This document shows positions 26,059 through 34,842 of a stretch of 64,000 nucleotides of DNA, piece after piece. Source of the stretch: JAEXZL01 sp049943125 (lineage in GTDB: Bacteria; Bacillota; Clostridia; Clostridiales; Clostridiaceae). The translations under genes and the position numbers were made by a program. Positions within the stretch are counted from its first letter, which is position 1. Each line of letters starts with the position of its first letter. Below the pieces are notes generated by a model. That model saw only the letters and a program-made list of their open reading frames with translations, was not told the origin of the DNA and searched no databases. Where the stretch lies: NCBI RefSeq assembly GCF_049943125.1, contig NZ_CP188040.1, forward strand, positions 2,480,001 to 2,544,000, given 5' to 3'.

Positions 26059-26472
26059 ATGATTCAAGTATTTTGTAACAAGAGAGGTTCTGGAAAAACT
26101 AAAAGATTAATTGAATTAGCAAACTCACAGTCTGAAACTATTAAGGGGCATGTTGTGTATCTTGATGATGACAGCAGAGCAATGTATTCACTAAATAGGA
26201 ATATTAGATTCATTGCAACTAACGAGTATAAACTCAAAGACTTCGAGGGGTTGTATGGATATTTGTGCGGCATTCTCTCCGGTGACTATGATATTGAACA
26301 GATATATATTGATGGTCTGTGCAATATAGTAGACGGAGATCTTCCTAATGCTGCATTTTTATTTGCCAAATTAGAGGATGTAAGTGAGCTTTTTAATGTA
26401 GATTTCTTTATAAACATCAATGAAGAGTCTTGTAGCGAAATGCCTGAATTTATTAAAAAGTACGTAGCATAA
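26059..26472 (+). CDS. Small P-loop protein of unknown function
   Basis: A 137-residue protein beginning MIQVFCNKRGSGKTKRLI, a P-loop with GSGKT but Lys or Asn where the first Gly of Walker A is usual. A possible Walker B is QIYIDGL (about residues 78-84). ATG 26059 is chosen because AAAGGGG lies 9 bases upstream. The C-terminal half has many acidic residues (FININEESCSEM). Proteins of this type are conserved in clostridia and often have misleading PilT names; no role is known. Monocistronic, with a weak terminator at 26525-26565. Confidence 0.75.
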   Translation: MIQVFCNKRGSGKTKRLIELANSQSETIKGHVVYLDDDSRAMYSLNRNIRFIATNEYKLKDFEGLYGYLCGILSGDYDIEQIYIDGLCNIVDGDLPNAAFLFAKLEDVSELFNVDFFININEESCSEMPEFIKKYVA

Positions 26473-26524
26473 TAATATAGAAAATAACTACAATCTAAAA
26501 AAGATATATTGTATTTTGATAAAA

Positions 26525-26565
26525 GAGGCTGTAAGGTAGTTCCTATCCTACGGCCTTGTTATTTT
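26525..26565 (+). terminator. Probable terminator
   Basis: GAGGCTGTAAGG pairs with CCTACGGCCTT with one bulged base, followed by GTTATTTTT. It separates the P-loop gene from tyrS. Confidence 0.55.
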
Positions 26566-26673
26566 TGCCAAAACTCTGTTTGCATTTTTAATTTTTTATT
26601 ATAAAATATATATGGTAACAAAGGAATATATAAATTCAATACCGTAGTAGTATTTACACAAGGAGGAATTCCC

Positions 26674-27894
26674 ATGACAAGTGTTTACACGGACCTAATG
26701 GAAAGAGGATATATTAAACAGCTGACCCATGAAGAAGAAATAAAGGAATTATTAGAAAAAGAAAAGGTGACCTTTTATATAGGCTTTGACCCTACAGCAG
26801 ATAGCCTACATGTTGGACATTTTATTGCCCTTATGTTTATGGCTCATATGCAGAAGGCAGGGCATAGGCCTATAGCACTATTAGGTGGTGGTACTGCCAT
26901 GATAGGAGATCCTTCTGGTAAGACAGATATGAGAAAGATGCTTACTAAAGAAGAAATTGACAATAATATAGCTGCTATAAAAAAGCAGATGTCACGTTTT
27001 ATAGACTTTGAAGAGGGAAAGGCTCTTCTTGTAAACAATGGTGATTGGTTATTAAATCTAAATTATGTAGATTTCTTAAGAGACGTAGGGGTGCATTTTT
27101 CTGTAAATAGAATGCTCACAGCAGAATGCTTTAAGCAGAGATTAGAAAATGGACTCTCCTTCCTAGAATTTAATTATATGCTAATGCAGGGATATGACTT
27201 TTATGTACTAAACCAAAAGTATGGATGTACAATGCAGCTGGGTGGAGATGACCAGTGGTCTAATATGATAGCTGGAATGGAGCTTATAAGAAGAAAAGCT
27301 CAGAAGCCTGCCTTTGCCATGACCTGCACACTTCTTACAAACAGTGAAGGTAAGAAGATGGGAAAAACAGAAAAAGGAGCTTTATGGCTAGACAGCTCAA
27401 AGACTACTCCTTATGAATTCTATCAATATTGGAGAAATGTTGATGACAGCGATGTAGAAAAATGCTTATCTCTATTAACCTTCCTACCAATGGAGGAGGT
27501 AAGACGTTTATCAGCCCTAGAGGGCTCACAGATCAATGAAGCTAAAAAAGTATTAGCCTTCGAGGTTACAAAGCTCGTTCATGGTGAAGAAGAAGCTCAA
27601 AAGGCTAAAGAAGCCTCAGAAGCTTTATTTGGCTCTGGAAGTAATATGGAGAATGTGCCTACTTCCACTATCGGAAGTGATAGGGTAGGAGCTCAGCTTC
27701 TTGATATATTAGTAGAAACTAAGATTGTTCCTTCTAAGGCTGAAGGTAAAAGATTAATTCAGCAGGGTGGTTTATCCCTAAATGATGAGAAGATAGTAGA
27801 CTTTTCACGATGCTTAAATGCTGAGGATATTATTGATGGAAGCTTTATGATTAAGCGTGGAAAGAAAAAATTTAATAGAATAATTGTAGAATAG
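26674..27894 (+). CDS. tyrS: Tyrosyl-tRNA synthetase
   Basis: A 406-residue class I synthetase. The N-terminal Rossmann domain has the HIGH variant SLHVGHFIAL (about residue 49) and YIGFDPTADS; the KMSKS equivalent is KKMGKTEKG (about 229). A C-terminal S4-like RNA-binding domain ends the protein (about 340-406, EGKRLIQQGGLSLND). Tyr-binding residues are in NYMLMQGYDF and GGDDQWSN. AAGGAGG precedes the ATG. Unlike many Firmicute tyrS genes it has no recognisable T-box in the 200 bases upstream. Confidence 0.97.
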   Translation: MTSVYTDLMERGYIKQLTHEEEIKELLEKEKVTFYIGFDPTADSLHVGHFIALMFMAHMQKAGHRPIALLGGGTAMIGDPSGKTDMRKMLTKEEIDNNIAAIKKQMSRFIDFEEGKALLVNNGDWLLNLNYVDFLRDVGVHFSVNRMLTAECFKQRLENGLSFLEFNYMLMQGYDFYVLNQKYGCTMQLGGDDQWSNMIAGMELIRRKAQKPAFAMTCTLLTNSEGKKMGKTEKGALWLDSSKTTPYEFYQYWRNVDDSDVEKCLSLLTFLPMEEVRRLSALEGSQINEAKKVLAFEVTKLVHGEEEAQKAKEASEALFGSGSNMENVPTSTIGSDRVGAQLLDILVETKIVPSKAEGKRLIQQGGLSLNDEKIVDFSRCLNAEDIIDGSFMIKRGKKKFNRIIVE

Positions 27895-27907
27895 AACTAA
27901 TTAATAG

Positions 27908-27950
27908 GGCTGCCCTTAGAGGTTAATCAACCTCTAAGGGCAGCCATTTT
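27908..27950 (+). terminator. Terminator of tyrS
   Basis: A 17-bp perfect stem (GGCTGCCCTTAGAGGTT with its complement, 27908-27924 and 27929-27945), 4-base loop and tail ATTTTACTTT. Confidence 0.92.
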
Positions 27951-28024
27951 ACTTTATATTTTTTATACAGTATGAGTAATATAAAACGATAATTATAAAA
28001 AGAAGCAAATGAGAGGTATAAGCT

Positions 28025-29662
28025 ATGCCTATTTTAAACAATATAAATGGTCCTACAACTCCTATAAATAGAAAGACTATAAGTAAGGTTTCCCTTAACC
28101 TAGGGGAACGCTTTAAAGGTGAATTAATCAATTTAGAAGGTGAAGAAGCTCTGATACTCCTTCCCGAGGGTTATAAGCTTAGGGCAAGAATAGTTGGTAA
28201 TCTAAAGGAAGCCTATCTTTCTAAATTCTTGTTCCAGTTAGAGGATTTTAAAGATGGAAAGGTCTTTTTAAAAATTATCCATGAAGAAGCCCAGGAAGGA
28301 TTTAAAGGAGAAGGAAAAGGAGAAGTTAAAGATAAATTTTTAAAAGAAGGAATAGCACCAGAGGACAAGGATATGGCCGGTCTACTTTTAAGACATAATA
28401 TACCCTTGACTAAAAGTAATCTATCCTTTGTTAAGAGTGTTTTTTATCTATGGGGAGAAGGCTTAAAAAGTGAGGAATATATAGATCAGCTTATAGATAA
28501 ATATATAAAACTCAAGGGTGATACCTTTCAGCCCCTAAAGGAAGGGGAAGTAAGGCTTACGCTTAAGGAAGCCTTTAAGGAAATGTCTACTCTAACAGAG
28601 GAGGATATTATTATATTTTTAGAAAATGATATTGCCCTTTCTAAAGAGAATATTACTGGGTATAAAAAGCTTATTCATAGCAGGGGAATACTTTTTGATG
28701 CTCTTAAAACCTTGGAGAATAAGAATGGAGCTCCTATGATTGCCAAGAATATCCTTCCTAAAGGTATCGATACAGCTTTAGATAATGTAATGGAAACCCC
28801 TTCTCAAGGTAATCCAAGTACTACTTTAGAGGGAGAGGCCACTGAATCAGTGTCAAGGTTAATAAATGAAGCCATAGTGACAGGTGATAAGGGTTCTATT
28901 AGCGCTGAGTCTGCTAAGGAAAATTTACATTCTGCTAATATACCTGTTGACAAGAATAACCCTGATACTAACATGAAACTTACAGAAGATAAGCCTTTTC
29001 TAGAAGTGAGCTCTGAAGTAGAAGAAGCTGATGCTATAAGTATTAATGAGAGTGAAAGCACTAGTGTTCTAGAGAAGGATCAAGTAAAAGGAGCTATGAC
29101 TAGACCTATAAAAATGTTGCAGGAAGAGGTTTTAAAAGAGCTTGTGGTTAAGGGTAAAGAGCTCAAGGAAATGTTAGAAAAGGTTATAGAGGAGGTTAAT
29201 AAAGGAAAGGTTACAGCTGCCTTAGAAAAGGAATTGGATGTTAGGACGAAGGATTTGAAGATCTTAAACCATCTCTCCAAGGATTACTATTACTTAGATA
29301 TTCCCTTAAGGATATATAAAAAAGAATATCCTCTTAAGCTTATAATAAAGGATAGTAGAGAGGGAGGGAAGACGTTAGATTCTAAGGAAATGAAGCTTGT
29401 TGTATCTGTTGCCGCGCCACGTCTTGGAATTATTGATGGCTATCTAGAGATTAAAGATAAGAATTTAAAGGTTACTATAGCTGTTCCAGAAGAGAGCTTA
29501 GAGGTCTTTAAAATAAGTGAGGATAAGCTTCTAATTTCTCTTGAAAATTTAGGATATAATACTAATATACAATTTACTACCAAGGAGGAGGGGCAGGAGA
29601 TATCCCCCTTAATAAGATTTTTTCAGCAGGATAACTCTGTTTTAGTTGATGTTTTAGTTTAG
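28025..29662 (+). CDS. FliK/YlqG-like protein
   Basis: A 545-residue cytoplasmic protein. The N-terminal part (about 15-85) looks like a small beta-rich fold (LGERFKGELINLEGEEALILLPEGYKL region). The middle is Lys/Glu-rich and probably flexible (about 85-390). The C-terminal part (about 420-545) resembles the FliK hook-length control C-terminal domain. It is 12 bases from an FlhB-C-terminal-like gene, matching the ylqG-ylqH pair of Bacillus subtilis. FliK normally interacts with FlhB during type III export switching, so the pair may be a relic or a stand-alone version of that interaction. The assignment rests on the neighbour and general pattern. Confidence 0.65.
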   Translation: MPILNNINGPTTPINRKTISKVSLNLGERFKGELINLEGEEALILLPEGYKLRARIVGNLKEAYLSKFLFQLEDFKDGKVFLKIIHEEAQEGFKGEGKGEVKDKFLKEGIAPEDKDMAGLLLRHNIPLTKSNLSFVKSVFYLWGEGLKSEEYIDQLIDKYIKLKGDTFQPLKEGEVRLTLKEAFKEMSTLTEEDIIIFLENDIALSKENITGYKKLIHSRGILFDALKTLENKNGAPMIAKNILPKGIDTALDNVMETPSQGNPSTTLEGEATESVSRLINEAIVTGDKGSISAESAKENLHSANIPVDKNNPDTNMKLTEDKPFLEVSSEVEEADAISINESESTSVLEKDQVKGAMTRPIKMLQEEVLKELVVKGKELKEMLEKVIEEVNKGKVTAALEKELDVRTKDLKILNHLSKDYYYLDIPLRIYKKEYPLKLIIKDSREGGKTLDSKEMKLVVSVAAPRLGIIDGYLEIKDKNLKVTIAVPEESLEVFKISEDKLLISLENLGYNTNIQFTTKEEGQEISPLIRFFQQDNSVLVDVLV

Positions 29663-29673
29663 GTGGTGTTAAA

Positions 29674-29940
29674 ATGAAGCATAGAAGAAAGGCTGCAGCC
29701 TTGAAATATGAAAATAACCTCAAGGCTCCTATAGTCACAGCAGCGGGAGCTGGATTTATAGCAGATAAAATAATAGAAGAAGCAAAGCTTAATAATGTTC
29801 CTGTGGTATATAACAAGGAGCTATCTGAGCTTCTATCCAATGTGGAAGTGGGAGAGTATATACCAGGGGAGCTCTATGAGGCAGTAGCCTATGTTATAGC
29901 ATACATTGCTTCAGTGGATAAACTAATAGATGAAAGGTGA
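29674..29940 (+). CDS. FlhB C-terminal-domain protein (FhlB/YlqH-like)
   Basis: An 88-residue protein equal to the cytoplasmic C-terminal domain of FlhB/YscU export switch proteins without the membrane part. Conserved features are AAALKYENNLKAPIVTAAG, IIEEAKLNNVPVVYN and PGELYEAVAYVIAYI. The autocleavage motif NPTH is replaced by the APIV region, as in stand-alone FhlB proteins, so no cleavage is expected. It follows the FliK-like gene closely and overlaps the start region of the phosphoesterase gene. Function of stand-alone FhlB is unclear; no other flagellar genes are in view. Confidence 0.88.
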   Translation: MKHRRKAAALKYENNLKAPIVTAAGAGFIADKIIEEAKLNNVPVVYNKELSELLSNVEVGEYIPGELYEAVAYVIAYIASVDKLIDER

Positions 29941-29948
29941 GGTTTAAT

Positions 29949-30635
29949 ATGGCCCTATACGCAATATCTGACCTGCATTTGGCCCTTAAAGCTAATAAAC
30001 CAATGGATGTTTTTGGAGACCATTGGTATAAACATCACGAGAAGATTCGCACAAATTGGCTTCAAAAAATAACCCATGAGGACACGGTACTTATAGGAGG
30101 AGATATTTCATGGTCTATAAGTATAGATGAGGGTATGGAGGATTTAGCCTGGATAAATGAGCTGCCAGGACGGAAGCTGATAATCAAGGGTAATCATGAT
30201 TATTGGTGGAGTGGCATTACAAAGCTTAATAGGCTTTATGAAAATATGCATTTTATCCAGAATAACTATTTTGCCTATGAGGATTATGCTGTATGTGGTA
30301 CAAGAGGATGGATATGCCCTAGTGGCAATGGCTTGTCTCAAAAGGATGAAAAGATATATGCCAGGGAGCAGATTAGACTCCGCTTATCCTTAGATATGGC
30401 TGTAAAAGATGGATTTAAGAAGTTTATATGCATGATTCATTATCCTCCTACTAATGAGCGCTTTGAGGATTCTGCATTTACTGAAATTTTTGAGGAGTAC
30501 TCTGTGGAAAAGGTAATCTATGGTCATCTCCATGGGCCTTCCTTGAATAGGGTTTTACAGGGTGAAAGAAATAACGTTGAATATATTATGACCTCCTGTG
30601 ACTTTATAAATTTTGATCCTGTGAGAATAATGTAA
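29949..30635 (+). CDS. Calcineurin-like metallophosphoesterase
   Basis: A 228-residue phosphoesterase with the full metal-ligand set: ISDLHL, GGDISWS, KGNHDYWW, MIHYP and YGHLHG. ATG 29949 is used because AGGTGAGG lies just before it; a GTG at 29937 overlaps the upstream stop. Family members hydrolyse phosphomonoesters or diesters and the substrate here is unknown. It appears translationally linked to the FlhB-like gene, with which it shares the operon. A terminator follows at 30642. Confidence 0.9.
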   Translation: MALYAISDLHLALKANKPMDVFGDHWYKHHEKIRTNWLQKITHEDTVLIGGDISWSISIDEGMEDLAWINELPGRKLIIKGNHDYWWSGITKLNRLYENMHFIQNNYFAYEDYAVCGTRGWICPSGNGLSQKDEKIYAREQIRLRLSLDMAVKDGFKKFICMIHYPPTNERFEDSAFTEIFEEYSVEKVIYGHLHGPSLNRVLQGERNNVEYIMTSCDFINFDPVRIM

Positions 30636-30641
30636 TTTAGT

Positions 30642-30682
30642 CTTCAAGCTTTGACTCTAAAAGCTTGAGGGCTTTATTTTTT
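30642..30682 (+). terminator. Terminator after the phosphoesterase gene
   Basis: An 11-bp stem with one mismatch (CTTCAAGCTTT, 30642-30652, and AAAGCTTGAGG, 30660-30670), 7-base loop, tail GCTTTATTTTT. Confidence 0.8.
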
Positions 30683-30734
30683 TGTTTCTATTTCATTAAG
30701 ATATATTTAATGGATTTATTTACCGTGGAAGGGA

Positions 30735-30780
30735 TTGACAAAGTATATCTATATATCGTAATATTAAGATATAGTGATAT
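30735..30780 (+). promoter_or_regulatory. Promoter and 36-bp dyad operator of the arsR-sulfur operon
   Basis: TTGACA (30735-30740) and TAATAT (30759-30764) are spaced 18 bases apart. A 36-bp inverted repeat (30745-30780, 15 of 18 positions symmetrical, centre in AATATT) covers the spacer, the -10 and the start point. Its position fits autorepression by the ArsR protein encoded directly downstream. Confidence 0.75.
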
Positions 30781-30812
30781 ATTAAAAAGACATTTAGATT
30801 GGAAGTGGAATT

Positions 30813-31112
30813 TTGGAATTTAATTATAAAGAGCTAGAATCAGCTGCAGAATTATTAAAGGTACTGGCCCATCCTGTTAGGCTTTGTATCGTAAACGGAC
30901 TTATAAAAAATGGCCCTCAGAATGTCAGTAAGATGCAGGGCTGTCTAGACATGCCTCAATCTACTGTTTCTCAGCATCTACAGAAGCTTAGAAGTGCTGG
31001 GATAATCACTGGTGAAAGAAATGGACTAGAGATAATATACAGAGTTTCCTCAGAGGAAGCAGAAAAGTTAGTGCTTAATCTCATGACGATAATTGATAAG
31101 GATAAATTATAG
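30813..31112 (+). CDS. ArsR family repressor
   Basis: A 99-residue winged-helix regulator. The recognition helix is in MPQSTVSQHLQKLRSAGII (about residues 47-65), preceded by LKVLAHPVRLCIVNGL, typical of the ArsR/SmtB fold. The start is TTG at 30813 with GGAAGTGGA upstream. It has two cysteines, Cys25 and Cys44; the latter lies at the start of the DNA-binding region. The typical metal-site motif ELCVCDL is absent. Since the next gene is a sulfur-transfer fusion, a persulfide or sulfide sensor similar in role to BigR/SqrR is a fair guess, not shown by sequence. A large dyad covers its own promoter. Confidence 0.9.
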   Translation: MEFNYKELESAAELLKVLAHPVRLCIVNGLIKNGPQNVSKMQGCLDMPQSTVSQHLQKLRSAGIITGERNGLEIIYRVSSEEAEKLVLNLMTIIDKDKL

Positions 31113-31159
31113 TTTTTAAAAGTCAAAGAAAATTATTTAGTAATTGGAGGTATTTTATA

Positions 31160-33670
31160 GTGAGTAAAAAGATTTTAGTAGTAGGAGGGGTAGCAGGTGG
31201 AGCATCTGCCGCTGCAAGACTCAGAAGATTAGAGGAAGATAGCGAAATTATTATGTTTGAAAGAGGGGAACACATTTCCTTTGCAAACTGTGGACTTCCT
31301 TATTACATTGGAGATGTTATTACTGAAAGAGAAAAGCTTTTGGTTCAGACTCCAGAAGCAATGAATGCAAGATTTAAGATTGATGTTAGAGTTAATAGTG
31401 ATGTTGTTTCCGTTGATAGCAAAAATAAGAGTGTTACCGTAAAGAAAAATGATGGGACCACCTATCAGGAGAGCTATGACTATTTGGTTCTTTCACCAGG
31501 AGCTAGGCCCATGACCCCACCAATACCTGGAATAGATGGAGATAAAATATATACCTTAAGAAATGTTAGGGATACTGATTATATAAAAGCAGCAGTAGAT
31601 TCTAAGGGAACAAGGGAAGCTGTGGTTATAGGTGGAGGCTTCATAGGTATTGAGATGGCCGAAAACTTAATACACAAAGGAATTAAGGTGACTTTAGTAG
31701 AAGCAGCTCCTCATATACTAGCACCCTTCGATTCAGATATGGTAACTATAGCTGAAAAAGCTATGGAGGAAAAAGGGGTAGAGCTAATCTTAGGGGATGG
31801 AGTAAAGAGCTTCCAGGATAAAGGTAATGCTGTTGAAGTTTTATTGGCTAGTGGAAAGAATATAAAGGGAGATATAGTGATAGCTGCTATAGGGGTTACT
31901 CCTGATACAAAGTGGCTTAAGGATAGCGGTATAGAGCTTGGACAGAGAGGTCATATAATAGTTAACTCCTCCATGAAGACCTCAGCAGAAGGAGTATATG
32001 CCGTTGGAGATGCAGTAGAAGTAGTTGATTATGTAAATAGAAATAAAACTGCTATACCTCTTGCAGGCCCTGCTAACAGACAGGGAAGAATAGCTGCAGA
32101 TAATATTGCTGGTATAAATTCTAGCTACCTAGGAACAATGGGAACCTCAATATTAAAGATATTTGATCTCACGGCAGCTTCCACAGGAAATAATGAAAGA
32201 ATATTAGACAAGGCTGGAATTCCACATAAATCGATATTTGTTCATCCAAATAATCATGCAGGCTATTATCCTGGAGCGACAGGACTCAATATAAAGCTGA
32301 TTTTTAATGATGAAGGAAGAGTTCTTGGAGCCCAAGCCATGGGGTATGATGGTGTGGATAAGGTTATTGATGTTATTGCTACAGTTATTAAATTTAAAGG
32401 TACTGTAGAGGATTTAGCTGAATTAGAGCTTGCTTATGCTCCACCATATTTATCTGCCAAATCCCCAGCTAACATGGCTGGCTTCGTAGCTCAAAACGTA
32501 CTAAAAGGTTTAGTGGAAGTAGTGACACCTGAGCATATGAATAACATTGATTTTCAGAAAGAGCTACTTCTTGATGTTAGAGATGACATAGAGGTTCAGG
32601 GAGGTGCTGTAAAGGGGTATATGAATATTCCTTTAAATGACTTAAGAGCTAGACTTGGTGAACTAGAGGAGCACAAGGATAAAACTATCATTGCCTACTG
32701 TGCTGTAGGTCTTAGAGGTTATATTGCTTCAAGAATATTAAAGGCTAAGGGCTTTAAGGTGAAGAATGTAACGGGAGGCTTTAAATCCTACGAGCTTGCT
32801 AGCTTTATCCCAGGGGAGAGACAAGCAGAAGGTAATGTTTCTATGCAGCAGGTTGAGGAAGTTGCAGTAACAGAAAAAAAAAGCTCTAAAATAAATGAAT
32901 CTGCTAAATCTGGAGTGGTTAAAGAAGTAGACGCTTGCGGATTATGCTGTCCAGGTCCTCTTATGAGAGTGAAGATGGAAATGGACTCTTTAGAGGATGG
33001 AGATATCTTAAAGATAAAAGCATCAGATAGTGGTTTTTATGAGGATGTAAAAGCCTGGTGTAAAACTACCAGTAATGAGCTTTTAAACCTCACTAAAGAT
33101 TGTGGGCTTATATATGCTGATATTCAAAAAGGAAGAGGAAATAATAACAGCAATTCTGGAGAGCTCCAGGAATCTAAGGAAAGTACGGTATTTGATACAA
33201 AGGATGGAAAAACCATGATTGTTTTTAGTGGAGATCTAGATAAGGCTATTGCCTCCTTTATCATAGCCAATGGCGCAGCTGCCATGGGAAAAAAGGTAAC
33301 CATGTTCTTTACCTTCTGGGGATTAAATATTTTAAGAAAATCAGAACAGGTAGAGGTGAAGAAAAATTTCATTGAGAAGGCATTTGGTATGATGATGCCT
33401 AGAGGCTCAAAGAAATTAGGATTATCCCGCATGAATATGGGAGGAATGGGAGCTAAGCTTATTAGAGGAGTAATGAAGGATAAAAATATTCAATCCTTAG
33501 AAGACCTCATAAAAGCTGCTATGGACAATGGAGTGAATATAGTTGCCTGTACTATGTCCATGGATGTAATGGGAATAAGAGAGGAAGAACTGATTCCAGG
33601 AGTTAACTTTGGTGGAGTTGGTTACTACCTTGGAGAAGCAGAAGAAGCTAACGTAAATTTATTTATATAG
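31160..33670 (+). CDS. CoA-disulfide reductase / rhodanese / TusA / DsrE fusion
   Basis: An 836-residue multidomain sulfur protein. Residues 1-320: FAD/NAD(P) disulfide reductase with GGVAGGASAAARLRRL and catalytic Cys44 in SFANCGLPYYIG. About 325-450: reductase dimerisation domain. About 465-555: rhodanese with Cys514 in AYCAVGLRGY. About 588-660: TusA-like with the CPGP motif at Cys597 and nearby Cys593/Cys596. About 686-836: DsrE/DsrF-like domain with MIVFSGDLDKAIASF. It should move persulfide sulfur between sites while a flavin reduces CoA persulfides or disulfides. It starts with GTG, GGAGG 9 bases upstream, and lies in an operon with the ArsR repressor. Terminator follows. Confidence 0.93.
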   Translation: MSKKILVVGGVAGGASAAARLRRLEEDSEIIMFERGEHISFANCGLPYYIGDVITEREKLLVQTPEAMNARFKIDVRVNSDVVSVDSKNKSVTVKKNDGTTYQESYDYLVLSPGARPMTPPIPGIDGDKIYTLRNVRDTDYIKAAVDSKGTREAVVIGGGFIGIEMAENLIHKGIKVTLVEAAPHILAPFDSDMVTIAEKAMEEKGVELILGDGVKSFQDKGNAVEVLLASGKNIKGDIVIAAIGVTPDTKWLKDSGIELGQRGHIIVNSSMKTSAEGVYAVGDAVEVVDYVNRNKTAIPLAGPANRQGRIAADNIAGINSSYLGTMGTSILKIFDLTAASTGNNERILDKAGIPHKSIFVHPNNHAGYYPGATGLNIKLIFNDEGRVLGAQAMGYDGVDKVIDVIATVIKFKGTVEDLAELELAYAPPYLSAKSPANMAGFVAQNVLKGLVEVVTPEHMNNIDFQKELLLDVRDDIEVQGGAVKGYMNIPLNDLRARLGELEEHKDKTIIAYCAVGLRGYIASRILKAKGFKVKNVTGGFKSYELASFIPGERQAEGNVSMQQVEEVAVTEKKSSKINESAKSGVVKEVDACGLCCPGPLMRVKMEMDSLEDGDILKIKASDSGFYEDVKAWCKTTSNELLNLTKDCGLIYADIQKGRGNNNSNSGELQESKESTVFDTKDGKTMIVFSGDLDKAIASFIIANGAAAMGKKVTMFFTFWGLNILRKSEQVEVKKNFIEKAFGMMMPRGSKKLGLSRMNMGGMGAKLIRGVMKDKNIQSLEDLIKAAMDNGVNIVACTMSMDVMGIREEELIPGVNFGGVGYYLGEAEEANVNLFI

Positions 33671-33677
33671 GAATTAG

Positions 33678-33718
33678 AACAATCTGTCAGAATTACACTG
33701 GCAGGTTGTTTTTTTGTT
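33678..33718 (+). terminator. Terminator of the arsR-sulfur operon
   Basis: A 13-bp stem with two G-T wobbles (33678-33690 with 33098-type partner at 33698-33710) and a T7 run. It lies right after the fusion gene stop. Confidence 0.8.
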
Positions 33719-33853
33719 GCAAATAAAAAAAATGGTAAATACATGGAAAATAAAAAAACATATATTTCAATAAATGTAAATTATAACTTATAAAACATCA
33801 AAAATTATCAAAAATCTTTATATAAAAATACAAAATTAATTATAAAACTTTAA

Positions 33854-33868
33854 AATATTCTAAAAAGT
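33854..33868 (+). promoter_or_regulatory. Candidate CodY-like box before opp operon 1
   Basis: AATATTCTAAAAAGT matches 12 of 15 positions of the B. subtilis CodY consensus and abuts a TATAAT at 33871-33876. CodY often controls opp genes in Firmicutes. In such AT-rich DNA a chance match is possible. Confidence 0.3.
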
Positions 33869-33909
33869 GATATAATTAAATGCATAATAAAACATAGGAG
33901 AGTGAAAAA

Positions 33910-34827
33910 ATGAGTCGATACATATTAAAGAGAATTGGCTATGGATTATTAACACTTTTTATTGTAACGACTATCACCTTTTTTCTGATGAATTTAATTC
34001 CGGGAGGACCTTTTCAAAGTGAAAAGGCTATATCTGAAGCTACAATGCAGGCTTTAGAGGAGAAATATGGTCTGGACAAGCCTTTACCGGTTCAGTATGT
34101 TAATTATTTGAAAAACTTGTTAAAAGGTGATTTGGGTTTATCAACTAAACAAAGAGGAAGAACTGTAAATGACATCATAGCTCAAAGTTTTCCAACATCT
34201 GCAAAGGTTGGAAGTATGGCGATAGTAGTTGCTGTATCTATCGGTATTCCCTTAGGCTGCATTGCAGCACTGAACAGAGGAAAGTGGCTGGATAATCTTA
34301 TAATTGTTTTTTCCACTACAGGAATTGCTGTGCCAGCCTTTATAAGTGGTTCGCTGCTCATGTATTTTGTAGGGGTAAAGCTTGGGATGCTTCCTACTTA
34401 TGGATTAAGTACTGCTAGTCATTATATATTGCCCGTAATTTCCTTGGCTTTATATCCTTGTGCATATATATCTAGATTAATGCGTTCGAGTATATTAGAT
34501 GTTCTTGGACAGGATTACATGACTACAGCAAGGGCAAAAGGCTTATCACAAGCTAAAAGACTTTTTAAACATGCATTAAGAAATGCTGTTTTACCTGTTG
34601 TAACTTATTTAGGACCTATGATAGCTTCTATTCTCTGTGGAAGCTTTATAATAGAAACTATTTATACCATTCCTGGTCTTGGAAGTTCTTTTGTTAGCTC
34701 CATAACTGATAGAGACTATCCTTTGGTTATGGGAACAACTGTATTTTATGCTTCATTAATCATTATCATGAACGTAGTGGTAGATATAGTTTATAAAATA
34801 ATTGATCCTAGAATCAAGCTTAACTAA
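33910..34827 (+). CDS. oppB: Oligopeptide ABC transporter permease OppB, copy 1
   Basis: A 305-residue inner-membrane permease of the peptide/nickel family. It has an N-terminal membrane segment (about 9-30), five further segments, and the EAA-type loop DYMTTARAKGLSQAKRLFKH (about residues 200-219). First gene of opp operon 1, 16 bases before oppC. The copy at 39861-40778 has the same length and aligns without gaps, with most residues identical. AGGAG precedes the ATG. Confidence 0.96.
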   Translation: MSRYILKRIGYGLLTLFIVTTITFFLMNLIPGGPFQSEKAISEATMQALEEKYGLDKPLPVQYVNYLKNLLKGDLGLSTKQRGRTVNDIIAQSFPTSAKVGSMAIVVAVSIGIPLGCIAALNRGKWLDNLIIVFSTTGIAVPAFISGSLLMYFVGVKLGMLPTYGLSTASHYILPVISLALYPCAYISRLMRSSILDVLGQDYMTTARAKGLSQAKRLFKHALRNAVLPVVTYLGPMIASILCGSFIIETIYTIPGLGSSFVSSITDRDYPLVMGTTVFYASLIIIMNVVVDIVYKIIDPRIKLN

Positions 34828-34842
34828 GGAGGAGGGAGAATT

